Source of the DNA: Terrirhizobium terrae
GTDB taxonomy: Bacteria; Pseudomonadota; Alphaproteobacteria; Rhizobiales; Rhizobiaceae
DNA length: 64,000 bases
Assembly: GCF_030323265.1 (NCBI RefSeq)
Contig: NZ_CP104992.1
Location: 1 to 64,000, forward strand
Direction of reading: 5' to 3'
Shown here one piece after another: positions 1-7,774 of the stretch; the stretch's first letter is position 1, and the number at the start of each line of letters is the position of its first letter. A program made the translations under genes and the position numbers. Below the pieces are notes generated by a model, which saw only the letters and a program-made list of their open reading frames with translations, was not told the origin of the DNA and ran no database searches.

Positions 1-153
1 CATGAGACGGCTGACGCGATCCGGGTGATGCTCAAGCGCGGCTCGATCACCGAGATCATGGATCACGGCCTGCATGAATTCCTCGAGGATTTCGTCTCGC
101 GCAACAGCCAGCTCAGCGCCGAAATTTCCGACGGCTATCGCTTCTACCAATAG
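1..153 (+). CDS. Alpha-E domain protein (DUF403), C-terminal end only
   Basis: The open frame from the window edge to the TAG at 151-153 encodes about 50 residues ending SDGYRFYQ. The text resembles the C-terminus of alpha-E (DUF403) proteins, which in rhizobia sit directly before a transglutaminase, often with a circularly permuted ATP-grasp protein further upstream. The next gene starts 9 bases later, so the two are probably co-transcribed. The biochemical role of alpha-E proteins is not well defined. The assignment rests on this short tail plus the neighbour. Confidence 0.6.
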   Translation, partial: HETADAIRVMLKRGSITEIMDHGLHEFLEDFVSRNSQLSAEISDGYRFYQ

Positions 154-162
154 GAACCCTCG

Positions 163-1017
163 ATGCGGTTGAAGATCTCCCACACGACCGAATATGTCTA
201 TGACGAACCGGTCCCCTACTCCCTCCAGCGCCTGAGGCTGACGCCATCAAGTGGCCCGACGCAAAACGTGCTCGGCTGGTCCGTCAGCGTCGACGGCGCG
301 AAGATCGAGACCGGCTATACGGACCAGTTCGGCAACCGCACCGAACTGGTCTCGGCCGAAGGCGCCGAGCACAAGATCCGCATCACCGCGTCGGGCGAAG
401 TCGAGACCTATGACAAGGCGGGCGTCTTCGGCCCCCATCAGGGTTTCTGCCCGCTCTGGCTCTTCCTGCGCGAGACCGCCCGCACCAAGCCCGGCAAGCT
501 GGTGAAGGAACTGGTGAAAGGCATCAACGGCGACAGTGAACTTGCCCATATGCATGCGCTGATGGACGCGATCCACGATGCCGTCGCCTATACGCCCGGC
601 ACGACGACGACGGAGACGACCGCCGAGGAGGCGCTCGCCGCAAAGACCGGCGTCTGCCAGGACCACGCCCATATCTTCATCTCGGCTGCTCGTCTGCAGA
701 ACGTCCCTGCCCGCTACATTTCCGGCTATCTGCTGATGGAAGGCCAGGAGGAACAGGTTGCGACCCATGCCTGGGCGGAAGCCCATATTCCAGGCCTCGG
801 CTGGGTCGGCTTCGATGCGGCCAACAAGGTCTGCCCGGACGAACGCTATGTCCGCATCGCGTCCGGCCTCTGCTACCGCGACTGCGCGCCGATTTCCGGC
901 ATGCGCATCGGCACCGGCGGGGAAAGCCCGAGCGAAAACCTCAAGGTGTCGCTGAAGGTGACGGCGAGCCAGACGCAGAGCCAGGACCAGCAGGGGCAGA
1001 GCCAGACGCAGTCCTGA
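163..1017 (+). CDS. Transglutaminase-like cysteine peptidase family protein
   Basis: This 284-residue protein has an N-terminal beta-rich region starting MRLKISHTTEY, as in bacterial transglutaminase-like proteins, followed by the papain-like core. The catalytic triad is visible: Cys165 in GVCQDHAH, His202 in THAWAE and Asp218 in GFDAAN. There is no signal peptide, so a cytoplasmic location is likely. The last 20 residues are a low-complexity Gln/Ser tail (SQTQSQDQQGQSQTQS). It lies 9 bases after the alpha-E gene, the usual partner. The natural substrate is unknown; the family is proposed to act in peptide modification or hydrolysis. Confidence 0.88.
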   Translation: MRLKISHTTEYVYDEPVPYSLQRLRLTPSSGPTQNVLGWSVSVDGAKIETGYTDQFGNRTELVSAEGAEHKIRITASGEVETYDKAGVFGPHQGFCPLWLFLRETARTKPGKLVKELVKGINGDSELAHMHALMDAIHDAVAYTPGTTTTETTAEEALAAKTGVCQDHAHIFISAARLQNVPARYISGYLLMEGQEEQVATHAWAEAHIPGLGWVGFDAANKVCPDERYVRIASGLCYRDCAPISGMRIGTGGESPSENLKVSLKVTASQTQSQDQQGQSQTQS

Positions 1018-1087
1018 TCTCCGAAACCGGCCGCAAGCCCGGCACCACCTCCGTCTGATTGCATGCGCACCGGAATCGGAGTGGGTG

Positions 1088-1585
1088 ATGCTGTTCGGGC
1101 AATCGGTCTTCCAGTCGGTGCTGACGCGCCTGAAGGAAGAAGAGACGGACGAGGAAGAAACGGATGCAACGGGCGCGGATTTTCGTATCCGCGGGCTCGG
1201 CGCAGGTTTCGTTGCGCCAACCGAGGAACAGGCTGTCACCAGCGAGGCCAATATCGAGGCCTATTTCGCTTACCTGCCCGATGAGCCTGCCGAGCAATCG
1301 GACGCGGAAGACACCGTACCTGCCGAGGCTCAAGCCGATGAGCCGCCCGTCGAGGACACACCGGTTCCCGACCACCTGCTGCGGCTGACGGAGGCGGAGA
1401 TCACCGAAGACCTGGCGATTTCAACCGACGACACCGAGGCGACGCTGGCAGACAAGCGCCGACAGTTCGCCAAGGCCAACCATCCCGATCTGGTGGCGCC
1501 GCAGTTTCGCGACAATGCAACGATCAGGATGACGATCGCCAATCAGCTGATCGACAGGGCGATCAAGGTCCTGTTCTGGCGCTGA
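1088..1585 (+). CDS. J-domain-like protein with acidic N-terminal region
   Basis: This protein of 165 residues starts at ATG 1088; an in-frame GTG at 1085 is the alternative. The first 110 residues are acidic and low in complexity, rich in Glu, Asp, Pro and Ala. The last 55 residues resemble a degenerate J domain: a helix ending QFAKAN, the HPD signature at about residues 132-134, then a second helix to the C-terminus. HPD is the motif by which J proteins stimulate DnaK ATPase, so a co-chaperone role is an inference. Similar small proteins occur in rhizobial genomes without a characterised function. Confidence 0.6.
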   Translation: MLFGQSVFQSVLTRLKEEETDEEETDATGADFRIRGLGAGFVAPTEEQAVTSEANIEAYFAYLPDEPAEQSDAEDTVPAEAQADEPPVEDTPVPDHLLRLTEAEITEDLAISTDDTEATLADKRRQFAKANHPDLVAPQFRDNATIRMTIANQLIDRAIKVLFWR

Positions 1586-1589
1586 CCGG

Positions 1590-1799
1590 CTATTCCTGCC
1601 GCTCCGAAGGCTTGTCGGCCGGCGGATCCTTCCGCTCGATGAACAGCTTGTAGGCAGCGAACAGGCCGACCAACGCCACGATGCCGGCCCAGACCGGCGA
1701 CCCCATATAAAGCTCGATTCCCACCCAGGTGGCGCAGACGACGACGATAAGCACGCGCCGCCACAGGGCATCGTAGAATGGGTGGTTCGGATCAATCAC
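1590..1799 (-). CDS. Small two-helix membrane protein (DUF3329-like)
   Basis: The 69-residue protein begins at a GTG (1797-1799) with GGAGA about 9 bases upstream; a longer in-frame ATG start at 1871 has no such site and adds unlikely residues. After an N-terminal DPNHPFYDALWRRV segment come two hydrophobic helices (about residues 15-30 and 35-55) and a charged tail ending PSERQE. The N-terminal text is typical of the DUF3329 family of short inner-membrane proteins. Function is unknown. The gene is convergent with the J-like gene, with only 4 bases between them. Confidence 0.65.
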   Translation of the reverse strand: MIDPNHPFYDALWRRVLIVVVCATWVGIELYMGSPVWAGIVALVGLFAAYKLFIERKDPPADKPSERQE

Positions 1800-1980
1800 G
1801 TTGCATGTCTCCCGCAATCCGGCGCCCGAATGAGGAGCAACCAGTATTGACGGGATCATATCCAGTTCCACGCCGGAAAAAGCAAGACCGTGCCGAACGA
1901 ACGGCCATCAAGGATGATGTGGCAACGACACGTAACCGACGGCCCAACAACCGGCTTGCGAAGAACTGCTTTGGGAAAAA

Positions 1981-2057
1981 TGGCGCACCCGACAGGATTC
2001 GAACCTGTGACCTTTGGAATCGGAATCCAACACTCTATCCAGCTGAGCTACGGGTGC
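1981..2057 (-). tRNA. tRNA-Arg (anticodon CCG)
   Basis: On the minus strand the acceptor stem GCACCCG pairs with CGGGTGC and CCA is encoded at 1981-1983. The anticodon stem TTGGA/TCCAA encloses the loop TTCCGAT, giving anticodon CCG, which reads CGG (Arg). The T arm contains GGTTCGAATCC. All arms are intact and the length is 77 nt. It is not the attachment site of the element described below. Confidence 0.96.
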
Positions 2058-2231
2058 TAACCTTGCCGACGATTCACTCGTCAGCGTCCGATGGCAGGTT
2101 CTTAACCCAGGTCAGCACCGGCTTCAATGCCTCTTGGCTATCGCCCACGAAAAATCGTTGGCGATAGCCTTGAACCTTCGCCGGTGAGGCAAGGTGCGTC
2201 TTCCGGGACCTGCTCCGGTCCGAATTCCCCG

Positions 2232-2849
2232 TCACATCGGCGGCACGACGCCGTTGGTGCCGACGACGACGCGGGAGGTGGAGATCGAGCCGTCCGAGGC
2301 CTTTTCGGAAGGGATGAAGACGGTGGCGCCGTTCTTCAGATCTGCCACTTCGGCCGGGGCGAAGGTCACGACCGGCGTGCCTTCCGGGATCGAGATCTTC
2401 TTTTCCCCGCCCTTGTAGGTCACGGTCAGCGTGTGGCCATCGACCGATTTGACAGCATTGGCGACGGTGGCGTTGGTCATCGAGCTGTTGGGCTTCAGGT
2501 CCCAGGCATAGCTGCCCTCGCCGGTGCCCTTCATGGCGGCCGGGAAGATCAGCACTTCGAGCGCACCATTGCCGCCATCGGCGGTCGGCAGGGAGGCAAT
2601 GCCGACGAAGTCGCCTTCCTTGATGTCGTTGACCGAAGCCTTGGCGACGCTCGAAATCTTCCAGCCGTCCTTGAGCATGATCTTGGCATCGGTCCCCTCG
2701 CGGGTCTTCACCGACAGAGTCGAGCCGTCGAGGCTCTCGACGGTGCCGCGGACGCGGACCTGATCGGCGGCATGGGCGGAGAAACCGAAGGTGACCGCAA
2801 TCAATGCGCCGGCGAGCAGCGAGAAGCCGGTCTTGGAAATAGAGGACAT
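2232..2849 (-). CDS. Periplasmic DUF5666-like beta-rich protein
   Basis: This 205-residue protein has a clear Sec signal peptide (hydrophobic core LLAGALIAVTFGF, cleavage after SAHA at about residue 28). The mature part holds short beta-rich repeats of the type VRGTVESLDGSTLSVKTR and VKSVDGHTLTVTY, as in DUF5666 domains, and ends VVPPM. It is probably periplasmic with unknown function. It lies downstream of the oxidoreductase/cytochrome genes on the same strand, about 108 bases after them, so co-transcription is possible. Confidence 0.7.
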   Translation of the reverse strand: MSSISKTGFSLLAGALIAVTFGFSAHAADQVRVRGTVESLDGSTLSVKTREGTDAKIMLKDGWKISSVAKASVNDIKEGDFVGIASLPTADGGNGALEVLIFPAAMKGTGEGSYAWDLKPNSSMTNATVANAVKSVDGHTLTVTYKGGEKKISIPEGTPVVTFAPAEVADLKNGATVFIPSEKASDGSISTSRVVVGTNGVVPPM

Positions 2850-2957
2850 TGTCTTCTTCCTTGTTCAAAAAGCCCTGTCGTTTCAATCGCCGGCGGAGGC
2901 GGGGTGAAATCCGCCGGCATCGTGGGACAGAGCCTTCGGGGCCTGTCCCGCGAACTC

Positions 2958-3733
2958 TCAGATCCCGGCGTACCACTCGTAGCCGCGATCTTCCCAGAAG
3001 CCGCCATTGCCGCCGTAAAGCGCGGAAAGGTCAGCAACCGCTTCGATGCGCATCAGGTATTTTGCCTGCTTGTAGCCGAGCTGCCGCTCGACCCTCAGCC
3101 TGAGCGGCGCGCCGTGGGCGACTTCCAGATCATGGCCGTTCATCGAATGGGCGAGGATAGTTTGGGGTGGAAGGCATCGACGAGGTCGATGCTTTCATAA
3201 TACCAGCCGCTGCCGTCGAGCGTCTTTTCGTACTCGTCGGCGCAGTGGAAGACGATGTAGCGCGCCTCCGGCTTCAGGCCGACCTGGTTCAACAGCGCGC
3301 CGAGTGGCACGCCGCTCCATTGACCGATGGCGCTCCAGCCCTCGACGCAGTCATGGCGGGTGATATGGGTGCGTGACGGCATCGCCTTCAGCGCCGCAAG
3401 CGACAGTTTCGTCGGCCGCTCGACGAGCCCGCCGACCTCGAGTTGCCAGGTCGAGAACTGCCGGCTGAGAAGGTCCTGGTATTGCGCCCCGTCCGGCATG
3501 CTCGTGCCGTTGGCGCGGAAGGTCGGCGAGATATCGGCCAGGCTGTACTCGCGTGCCAGAGTGTCGTCGCCGATCAGGGCGCGCTGCGTCTTCATGGTCC
3601 GGCCCTCGGCGATCTTCAGGATCGACTGGACCTTCGGGCTTTCAACCAGCGCGTCGCAGCCGCTGAGGCCGAGTGCGGAGGCGGTGAGCGTCGAGCCGAT
3701 CAGGAACCGGCGGCGGGTGATGATACGGCTCAT
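2958..3733 (-). CDS. Molybdopterin-dependent oxidoreductase (sulfite oxidase/MsrP superfamily), frameshifted
   Basis: Joining two frames gives a 258-residue protein. The N-terminus carries a twin-arginine-type motif (TRRRFLIG) and a lipobox-like LSGC (Cys26), implying export and possible lipidation. The conserved RHDCVEGWS segment places the predicted molybdenum ligand at Cys129. The frame breaks after DAFHP at the GGGG run 3164-3167 (plus strand); one extra base restores a continuous reading into MNGHDLEVAHGAPLRL and the usual C-terminus. The start ATG overlaps the cytochrome stop by 4 bases, so the pair is translationally coupled and the cytochrome is the likely electron partner. The substrate is not determined. 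Confidence 0.82.
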
Positions 3734-4592
3734 GGCTTGACCTCCGTCCGATCCTCGATATCGATTGCATAGCGGCCGGTGATCATCGAGCGCATGTTGT
3801 TGAAGAGGCCCGAGACGATGACCATCGCGACATGCACGACGACGAAGGCGACGAGTGCGCTGGCGGTGATGAAATGCAGGGTCCGGGCCGACTGTCGTCC
3901 GCCGAAAAGATCGAGCAGCCAGGGCGCGAAGGCGTTGAAACCGGGGGACATGGTGAGCCCCGTCGCGATCATCACCGGCAGGAGAAGAAAGATGACGAGA
4001 AGATAGGTCAGCTTCTGCAGCGCGTTGTAACGGCGGGCCTTTTCGCCCTTGGGAAAGCGCAGGCGAGCATGGTCGACGATTTCGTGCCGGAGATTGCCCG
4101 GCGAAAGCTCGGTCCGCGCAGGCAGAAGATCGCGGCGAAAATGGCGGGCGATGAAGCCATAGGCCATGTAGATCAGGCCGTTGATGACGAAAAGCCAAGC
4201 GAAGAAGAAGTGCCAGCGCCGGCCGGTCGCGAGATCCTGATAGCTCGGCAGCGTGATCCAGGCGGGAAAGCCGCGTGCCGTCGCTTCGCCGTCGACATTA
4301 GAGACACCGAGGACGCCGGTCGTATTAAAGGACAGACCACCGATCCGGGTCACGCCCTTGATCGCATCCCCTCCTCTTCCGCCTCCATGGATAGAACAGA
4401 AGGGTCGCTGTCGGCGCCATACTGGCCCCAATAAAGGGCCGGATGTGCATTGAAGATCTGCAGACCGCTGAACAGCAAGACCGTCATGCATAGGACGTTC
4501 AGCCAGTGCGACAGGCGTACCGTCAGACTGTGCCGACGGATGAGTACGCGCCTGCCGCCAGTCCTGTGGTTCAGTGCTTCCATGATGTCCAT
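3730..4592 (-). CDS. Cytochrome b561-type membrane electron carrier, frameshifted
   Basis: The joined frame encodes 287 residues with about four to five hydrophobic segments and candidate haem histidines, including RLSHWLNVL near the N-terminus and TLHFITAS and VVHVAMV later. It belongs to the Ni/Fe-hydrogenase/thiosulfate-reductase-type cytochrome b group. The frame breaks at the CCCC run 4368-4371 (EEEG/DAIKG); one added base restores it. It overlaps the downstream molybdoenzyme by 4 bases and probably passes electrons between that exported enzyme and the quinone pool or a cytochrome. Confidence 0.82.
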
Positions 4593-4630
4593 GAGTTCAC
4601 TCCGAGCGGATGGTCTTCACGCTGTACGGT

Positions 4631-4663
4631 GGCGCCCTCGCCGAAGTTTCAGATGCGAGGGCG
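4631..4663 (-). terminator. Strong hairpin between MXKDX and cytochrome genes
   Basis: A 10-bp perfect stem, GCGCCCTCGC/GCGAGGGCGC, has a 13-base loop. It follows the MXKDX stop codon and precedes the cytochrome start on the minus strand. No T-run follows, so it may be an attenuator or an mRNA processing/stability element rather than a full terminator. Confidence 0.5.
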
Positions 4664-4671
4664 CGATCCGA

Positions 4672-4947
4672 TTATTTCATTGCGTCGCAGCTCTTCATCA
4701 TGTCGGACTTCTTCATGCTGTCCTTCTCCATGCCGGCCTTGTGCATGCAGTCGGCTTTGCTGCCCATCTTCATGCTGTCAGTCTTCATCGGATCGGTCTT
4801 CATGCTGTCCTTCTTCATCGTGTCCGACTTCATGCTGTCAGGCTTACCCATGCTGTCCGTGCTGGTCTGCGCGCTGGCGCTGCCGGCGGCGACGCAGAGG
4901 CCGAAAAGGACTGCACTGACTGCGCTGGCGAAAGGACGAATGGTCAT
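4672..4947 (-). CDS. Exported pentapeptide MXKDX-repeat protein
   Basis: This 91-residue protein starts at ATG 4947, preceded by GGGAGA; the longer in-frame start at 4998 lacks a site. A Sec signal peptide ends near SASA. The mature protein is almost entirely a degenerate Met-Lys-rich repeat (DSMKSD, DTMKKD, DSMKTD, DPMKTD), matching the pentapeptide MXKDX family. It has two Cys residues near the C-terminus (ADCMHK, KSCDAMK). Methionine-rich periplasmic repeats could bind copper or scavenge oxidants; that is inference. An ECF-type promoter lies directly upstream and matches the one of the adjacent sigma gene. Confidence 0.85.
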   Translation of the reverse strand: MTIRPFASAVSAVLFGLCVAAGSASAQTSTDSMGKPDSMKSDTMKKDSMKTDPMKTDSMKMGSKADCMHKAGMEKDSMKKSDMMKSCDAMK

Positions 4948-5004
4948 GATGATTCTCCCGTTTTTGATGTGCCCATCGCCTCTTGCGGTGGGCGTCACGG
5001 AAGG

Positions 5005-5033
5005 CTCATTCGCCGCCGGTCGGGATCGGTTAC
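5005..5033 (-). promoter_or_regulatory. Predicted ECF-sigma promoter of the MXKDX gene
   Basis: Read on the minus strand: GTAACC, 15 bases, then CGAATGAG. The same arrangement, GTAACG, 15 bases, then CGTATGAG, precedes the divergent sigma gene. GTAAC-type -35 boxes are known for ECF factors paired with DUF1109/NrsF anti-sigmas, so this is probably a target of the neighbouring sigma factor. Confidence 0.6.
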
Positions 5034-5099
5034 GGCAAGCGTGCCGCAGTCACGCCCATTTGATCGCTGCAGCTTTCTCGCTTTTATTTCGATCGGCGT

Positions 5100-5128
5100 G
5101 TAACGGTTTCAGCGCGCCTGCGTATGAG
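5100..5128 (+). promoter_or_regulatory. Predicted autoregulatory ECF-sigma promoter
   Basis: GTAACG (5100-5105), a 15-base spacer and CGTATGAG (5121-5128) lie just before the sigma gene ATG at 5140. Expected transcription starts would leave only a few leader bases, so the mRNA may be nearly leaderless. The match in both boxes and in spacing to the divergent promoter at 5005-5033 supports autoregulation. Confidence 0.58.
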
Positions 5129-5139
5129 GCTTCGAAAAC

Positions 5140-5697
5140 ATGAAGCAACTGACCGAGCCCGAGCTGAAAGCCCTGATGCTCTTGTCCCTTGATGGGGACG
5201 AGCTGGCCTATCGCTGCCTGCTCGACATGCTGAGGCACCTTCTCGTGAACTACTACGGTCGACGGCTGGCCCGTTCGGCAGCCGCGGATGTGGACGATCT
5301 GGTTCAGGATACCTTGCTGGCACTGCACCAGCGCCGGATCACCTATGACCGCGGACGGCCCTTTACCGCCTGGTTCTTCACGATCGCTCGCCACAAGCTG
5401 GTCGATCACTATCGCCGGTCGGGCAACAAGGCCCATGTCGGCATGGAGGCGCTGGAGGACGTCGCGGACGAGTACCGGGAGGACGCCGTCTCTGCCGGAA
5501 TGGATGTCCACCGGTTGCTGGCAAGCCTGCCCGCATGGCAGGGCGAGATGATCCGCCAGGTCAGGCTGGAGGGGCATTCGGTGGCCGATACGGCCACGAG
5601 AAGCGGGCGCAGCGAGGCCGCGGTCAAGACCAATGTTTTCAGAGGCATTCAGGCGATGGCCGCAAAACTGAGAGGCGAACGCAGTGAAGACGGATGA
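5140..5697 (+). CDS. ECF-type RNA polymerase sigma factor
   Basis: At 185 residues the length is normal for an ECF factor. Region 2 is seen as DVDDLVQDTLLALHQRR followed by FTAWFFTIARHKLVDHYRR (-10 recognition and core binding). Region 4 is seen as EGHSVADTATRSGRSEAAVKTNV (the -35 helix-turn-helix). It overlaps the next gene, a DUF1109 anti-sigma factor, by 14 bases, the standard arrangement for this ECF group. The likely regulon includes itself and the MXKDX protein, and possibly the cytochrome/molybdoenzyme genes beyond. In this ECF/NrsF group the signals reported are oxidative, metal or sulfite stress. Confidence 0.9.
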   Translation: MKQLTEPELKALMLLSLDGDELAYRCLLDMLRHLLVNYYGRRLARSAAADVDDLVQDTLLALHQRRITYDRGRPFTAWFFTIARHKLVDHYRRSGNKAHVGMEALEDVADEYREDAVSAGMDVHRLLASLPAWQGEMIRQVRLEGHSVADTATRSGRSEAAVKTNVFRGIQAMAAKLRGERSEDG

Positions 5698-6325
5698 TCT
5701 GTTGGACAAGCTGGCAAGCGATCTGCGGCCGGTACCGCCCGGCGCGCTGGGACGGTTGCTCGCCGCAGTATTGTTACCCGGCCTCGTGCTTTCGGCGGCA
5801 TTGATCCTTTTCGGGCACGGTCCGCGCCCCGACCTCGCCGCAGCCCTCTACATGCCGGCATTCTGGGCAAAGTCGATCTATCCGCTTGCTCTTGCGGTGG
5901 CGGGCGTCGCCGCATTGATGGTCGTCGCCCGGCCCGGAGGCCTGCCACGCAAATCCGGCATCGCCGCAGTGGTGATCTACCTGACGCTCGTTATCCTCGG
6001 CCTCTGGCAGCTGCGCATCGCGCCTGCCGAAGACTATCCGACGCTGATCTTCGGCATATCGGCCTGGTTCTGCCCTTTCATCATCGTCGCGGCGGCCCTG
6101 CCGGTGTTTTCGGCAATCGTCTTCTTCCTGCGCCGTTCCGCACCGACAAATCTGCCGCTGGCAGGTTGTGTCGCCGGACTGGCGGCGGGATCCGTCGGCG
6201 CATGGACATACTCCTGGGGATGCATCGAAAACGGCCTGACGTTCGTGGCGCTCTGGTACACGCTCGGGATTGTCATCTGCGGCGCAGCCGGCGCATTCCT
6301 GGGGCGACCACTGCTGCGCTGGTAG
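5684..6325 (+). CDS. NrsF/DUF1109-type membrane anti-sigma factor
   Basis: The 213-residue protein starts at GTG 5684, inside the 3' end of the sigma gene. A short cytoplasmic N-terminus (MKTDDLLDKLASDLRPVPP, typical of DUF1109 proteins) is followed by six hydrophobic segments. The pattern of a sigma-binding N-terminus and six membrane helices matches NrsF, which holds its ECF partner inactive until stress. The GTG start and overlap suggest translational coupling that keeps anti-sigma in proportion to sigma. Confidence 0.88.
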   Translation: MKTDDLLDKLASDLRPVPPGALGRLLAAVLLPGLVLSAALILFGHGPRPDLAAALYMPAFWAKSIYPLALAVAGVAALMVVARPGGLPRKSGIAAVVIYLTLVILGLWQLRIAPAEDYPTLIFGISAWFCPFIIVAAALPVFSAIVFFLRRSAPTNLPLAGCVAGLAAGSVGAWTYSWGCIENGLTFVALWYTLGIVICGAAGAFLGRPLLRW

Positions 6326-6586
6326 CGGCTCATCCGGCTTGCCTATTCGCAAGTCAGGTCTCGAAAGCGGTAGATCATAGGATTGTCCTAGCCGTTATTC
6401 CCATAACAGCTTTAACGCGATATCTTGGCTTTCGATCGTGAAGAGAGTGAAACCCAATCAATCCAGATTGATAGGGCAACATAGCGGTCTCCGCGCCGGG
6501 TATTCTCGTCCGACTGCCCGGCTGCGATGCGAAATCCATGACAATTCGGCCCGTGCTCTGTCGCACGTCCCAAGGAGAGTGATTTC

Positions 6587-7774
6587 ATGCATTGCTTCCC
6601 TACCACTCGATATGTCTATGCCTTCATCCTTGGCCTTTCCGCTTCGGCCGCGTTTGCCCAGGATGCCCCACCTCCACCCCAGGTGACCGTCGCCAAGCCC
6701 TTGGTCCGCAACGTTGTAGAAACCGACGATTTCATCGGTCGCTTCCAGGCATCCGAAAGCGTCTCGATCCGCTCCCGTGTCGGCGGCTATCTCGACAAGA
6801 TCGAGTTCACCGATGGCCAGATCGTAGAACAGGGCGATGAGCTCTTCGTGATCGACCAGCGACCGTTCGTGACGGCGCTGAACGAAGCCCAGGCGCAGCT
6901 GACCGTGGCGAAATCGACGCTCGTTTATGCCCAGGCCCAGTTCGACCGGGTCAATGCCCTGGTCACCTCGGGAAGCCAGTCGGTATCGACACTGGATGAT
7001 CGCCGCCGCGAGCTGGAATCCGCCCAGGCCAATCTCGGCGGGTTGCAGGCGAGCGTCGAACGCGCTCAGCTCGACCTGACCTACAGCAGGATCACGGCGC
7101 CGATCAGCGGTCGCATCGACAGGCACCTGATCTCGACGGGCAATCTCGTCCAGGCCGACCAGACGGAGCTGACGACCATCGTGGCGCTCGATCCGATCGA
7201 CTTCTATTTCGACGTCGATGAGCGGCGCCTGCTCAACTACGCCGAAACGGCCCGGGAGAACGGCACCTATCTGCAGGAAGGCGGCGGCGGCCTGAAGGTC
7301 AATGTGCGCCTGGGCGACAGCAATCAGTCGCGCTACGAAGGCAAGGTCGATTTCGCCTCCAACAGCATCGACCCGGCGACCGGCACGTTGCGTATGCGAG
7401 CTCGCCTGCAGAACCCCGATTATGTTCTCCAGCCAGGCCTCTTCGGCCGCGTCGAGATCGAGGGCTCCAACACCTATCAGGCAATGCTGATCCCCGATGA
7501 CGCGATCGGCACCGACCAGAACGAGCGCGTCGTCTACGTGCTCCAGCCCGATAATACGGTTGCCTCCAAGGCGATACGTCCCGGGCCACGGCTTTACGGA
7601 TACCGCGTCGTCAGAAGCGGACTTGAAGCGAACGATACGATCGTCGTTCGTGGCGTGGTCAGGGTTCGCCCCGGCGCCAAGGTTACGCCGGTGACGATGG
7701 AACTGCCGCCGGTAAATAGCGAGGAAGCCTCCAACACTGCACAGGACGGCACGGCTGCGGAGGCCCAGCAATGA
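6587..7774 (+). CDS. RND efflux periplasmic adaptor (membrane fusion) protein
   Basis: At 395 residues it has an N-terminal signal peptide (cleavage near AFAQDAPP). The barrel-sandwich/lipoyl halves are visible as SIRSRVGGYLDKIEFTDGQ and LTYSRITAPISGRIDR. A helical hairpin lies between them (ALNEAQAQLTVAKSTLVYAQ), and beta-barrel and membrane-proximal domains follow. It is the AcrA/MexA-type adaptor linking the inner-membrane pump to an outer-membrane channel. GGAGAG lies before ATG 6587. Its stop overlaps the pump start (ATGA), so the two form an operon. No TolC-like gene or repressor lies next to it. Confidence 0.93.
   Translation: MHCFPTTRYVYAFILGLSASAAFAQDAPPPPQVTVAKPLVRNVVETDDFIGRFQASESVSIRSRVGGYLDKIEFTDGQIVEQGDELFVIDQRPFVTALNEAQAQLTVAKSTLVYAQAQFDRVNALVTSGSQSVSTLDDRRRELESAQANLGGLQASVERAQLDLTYSRITAPISGRIDRHLISTGNLVQADQTELTTIVALDPIDFYFDVDERRLLNYAETARENGTYLQEGGGGLKVNVRLGDSNQSRYEGKVDFASNSIDPATGTLRMRARLQNPDYVLQPGLFGRVEIEGSNTYQAMLIPDDAIGTDQNERVVYVLQPDNTVASKAIRPGPRLYGYRVVRSGLEANDTIVVRGVVRVRPGAKVTPVTMELPPVNSEEASNTAQDGTAAEAQQ

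Noticed and set aside
1981-2057. tRNA-Arg as attachment site of the island
   Set aside because: The tRNA is intact and 24 kb from the element; no repeated tRNA end was found at the element borders.
2074-2976. 300-codon minus-strand open frame
   Set aside because: It overlaps the DUF5666-like gene in another frame on the same strand; the text is Arg-rich and without features, while the DUF5666 frame has a signal peptide.
4672-4947. Short tandem repeats as a possible CRISPR array
   Set aside because: The repeats encode the MXKDX protein in frame with a signal peptide and are irregular; no spacers or cas genes are present.
6458-7771. 437-codon minus-strand open frame
   Set aside because: It is antisense to the RND adaptor gene, which has a signal peptide and family motifs.
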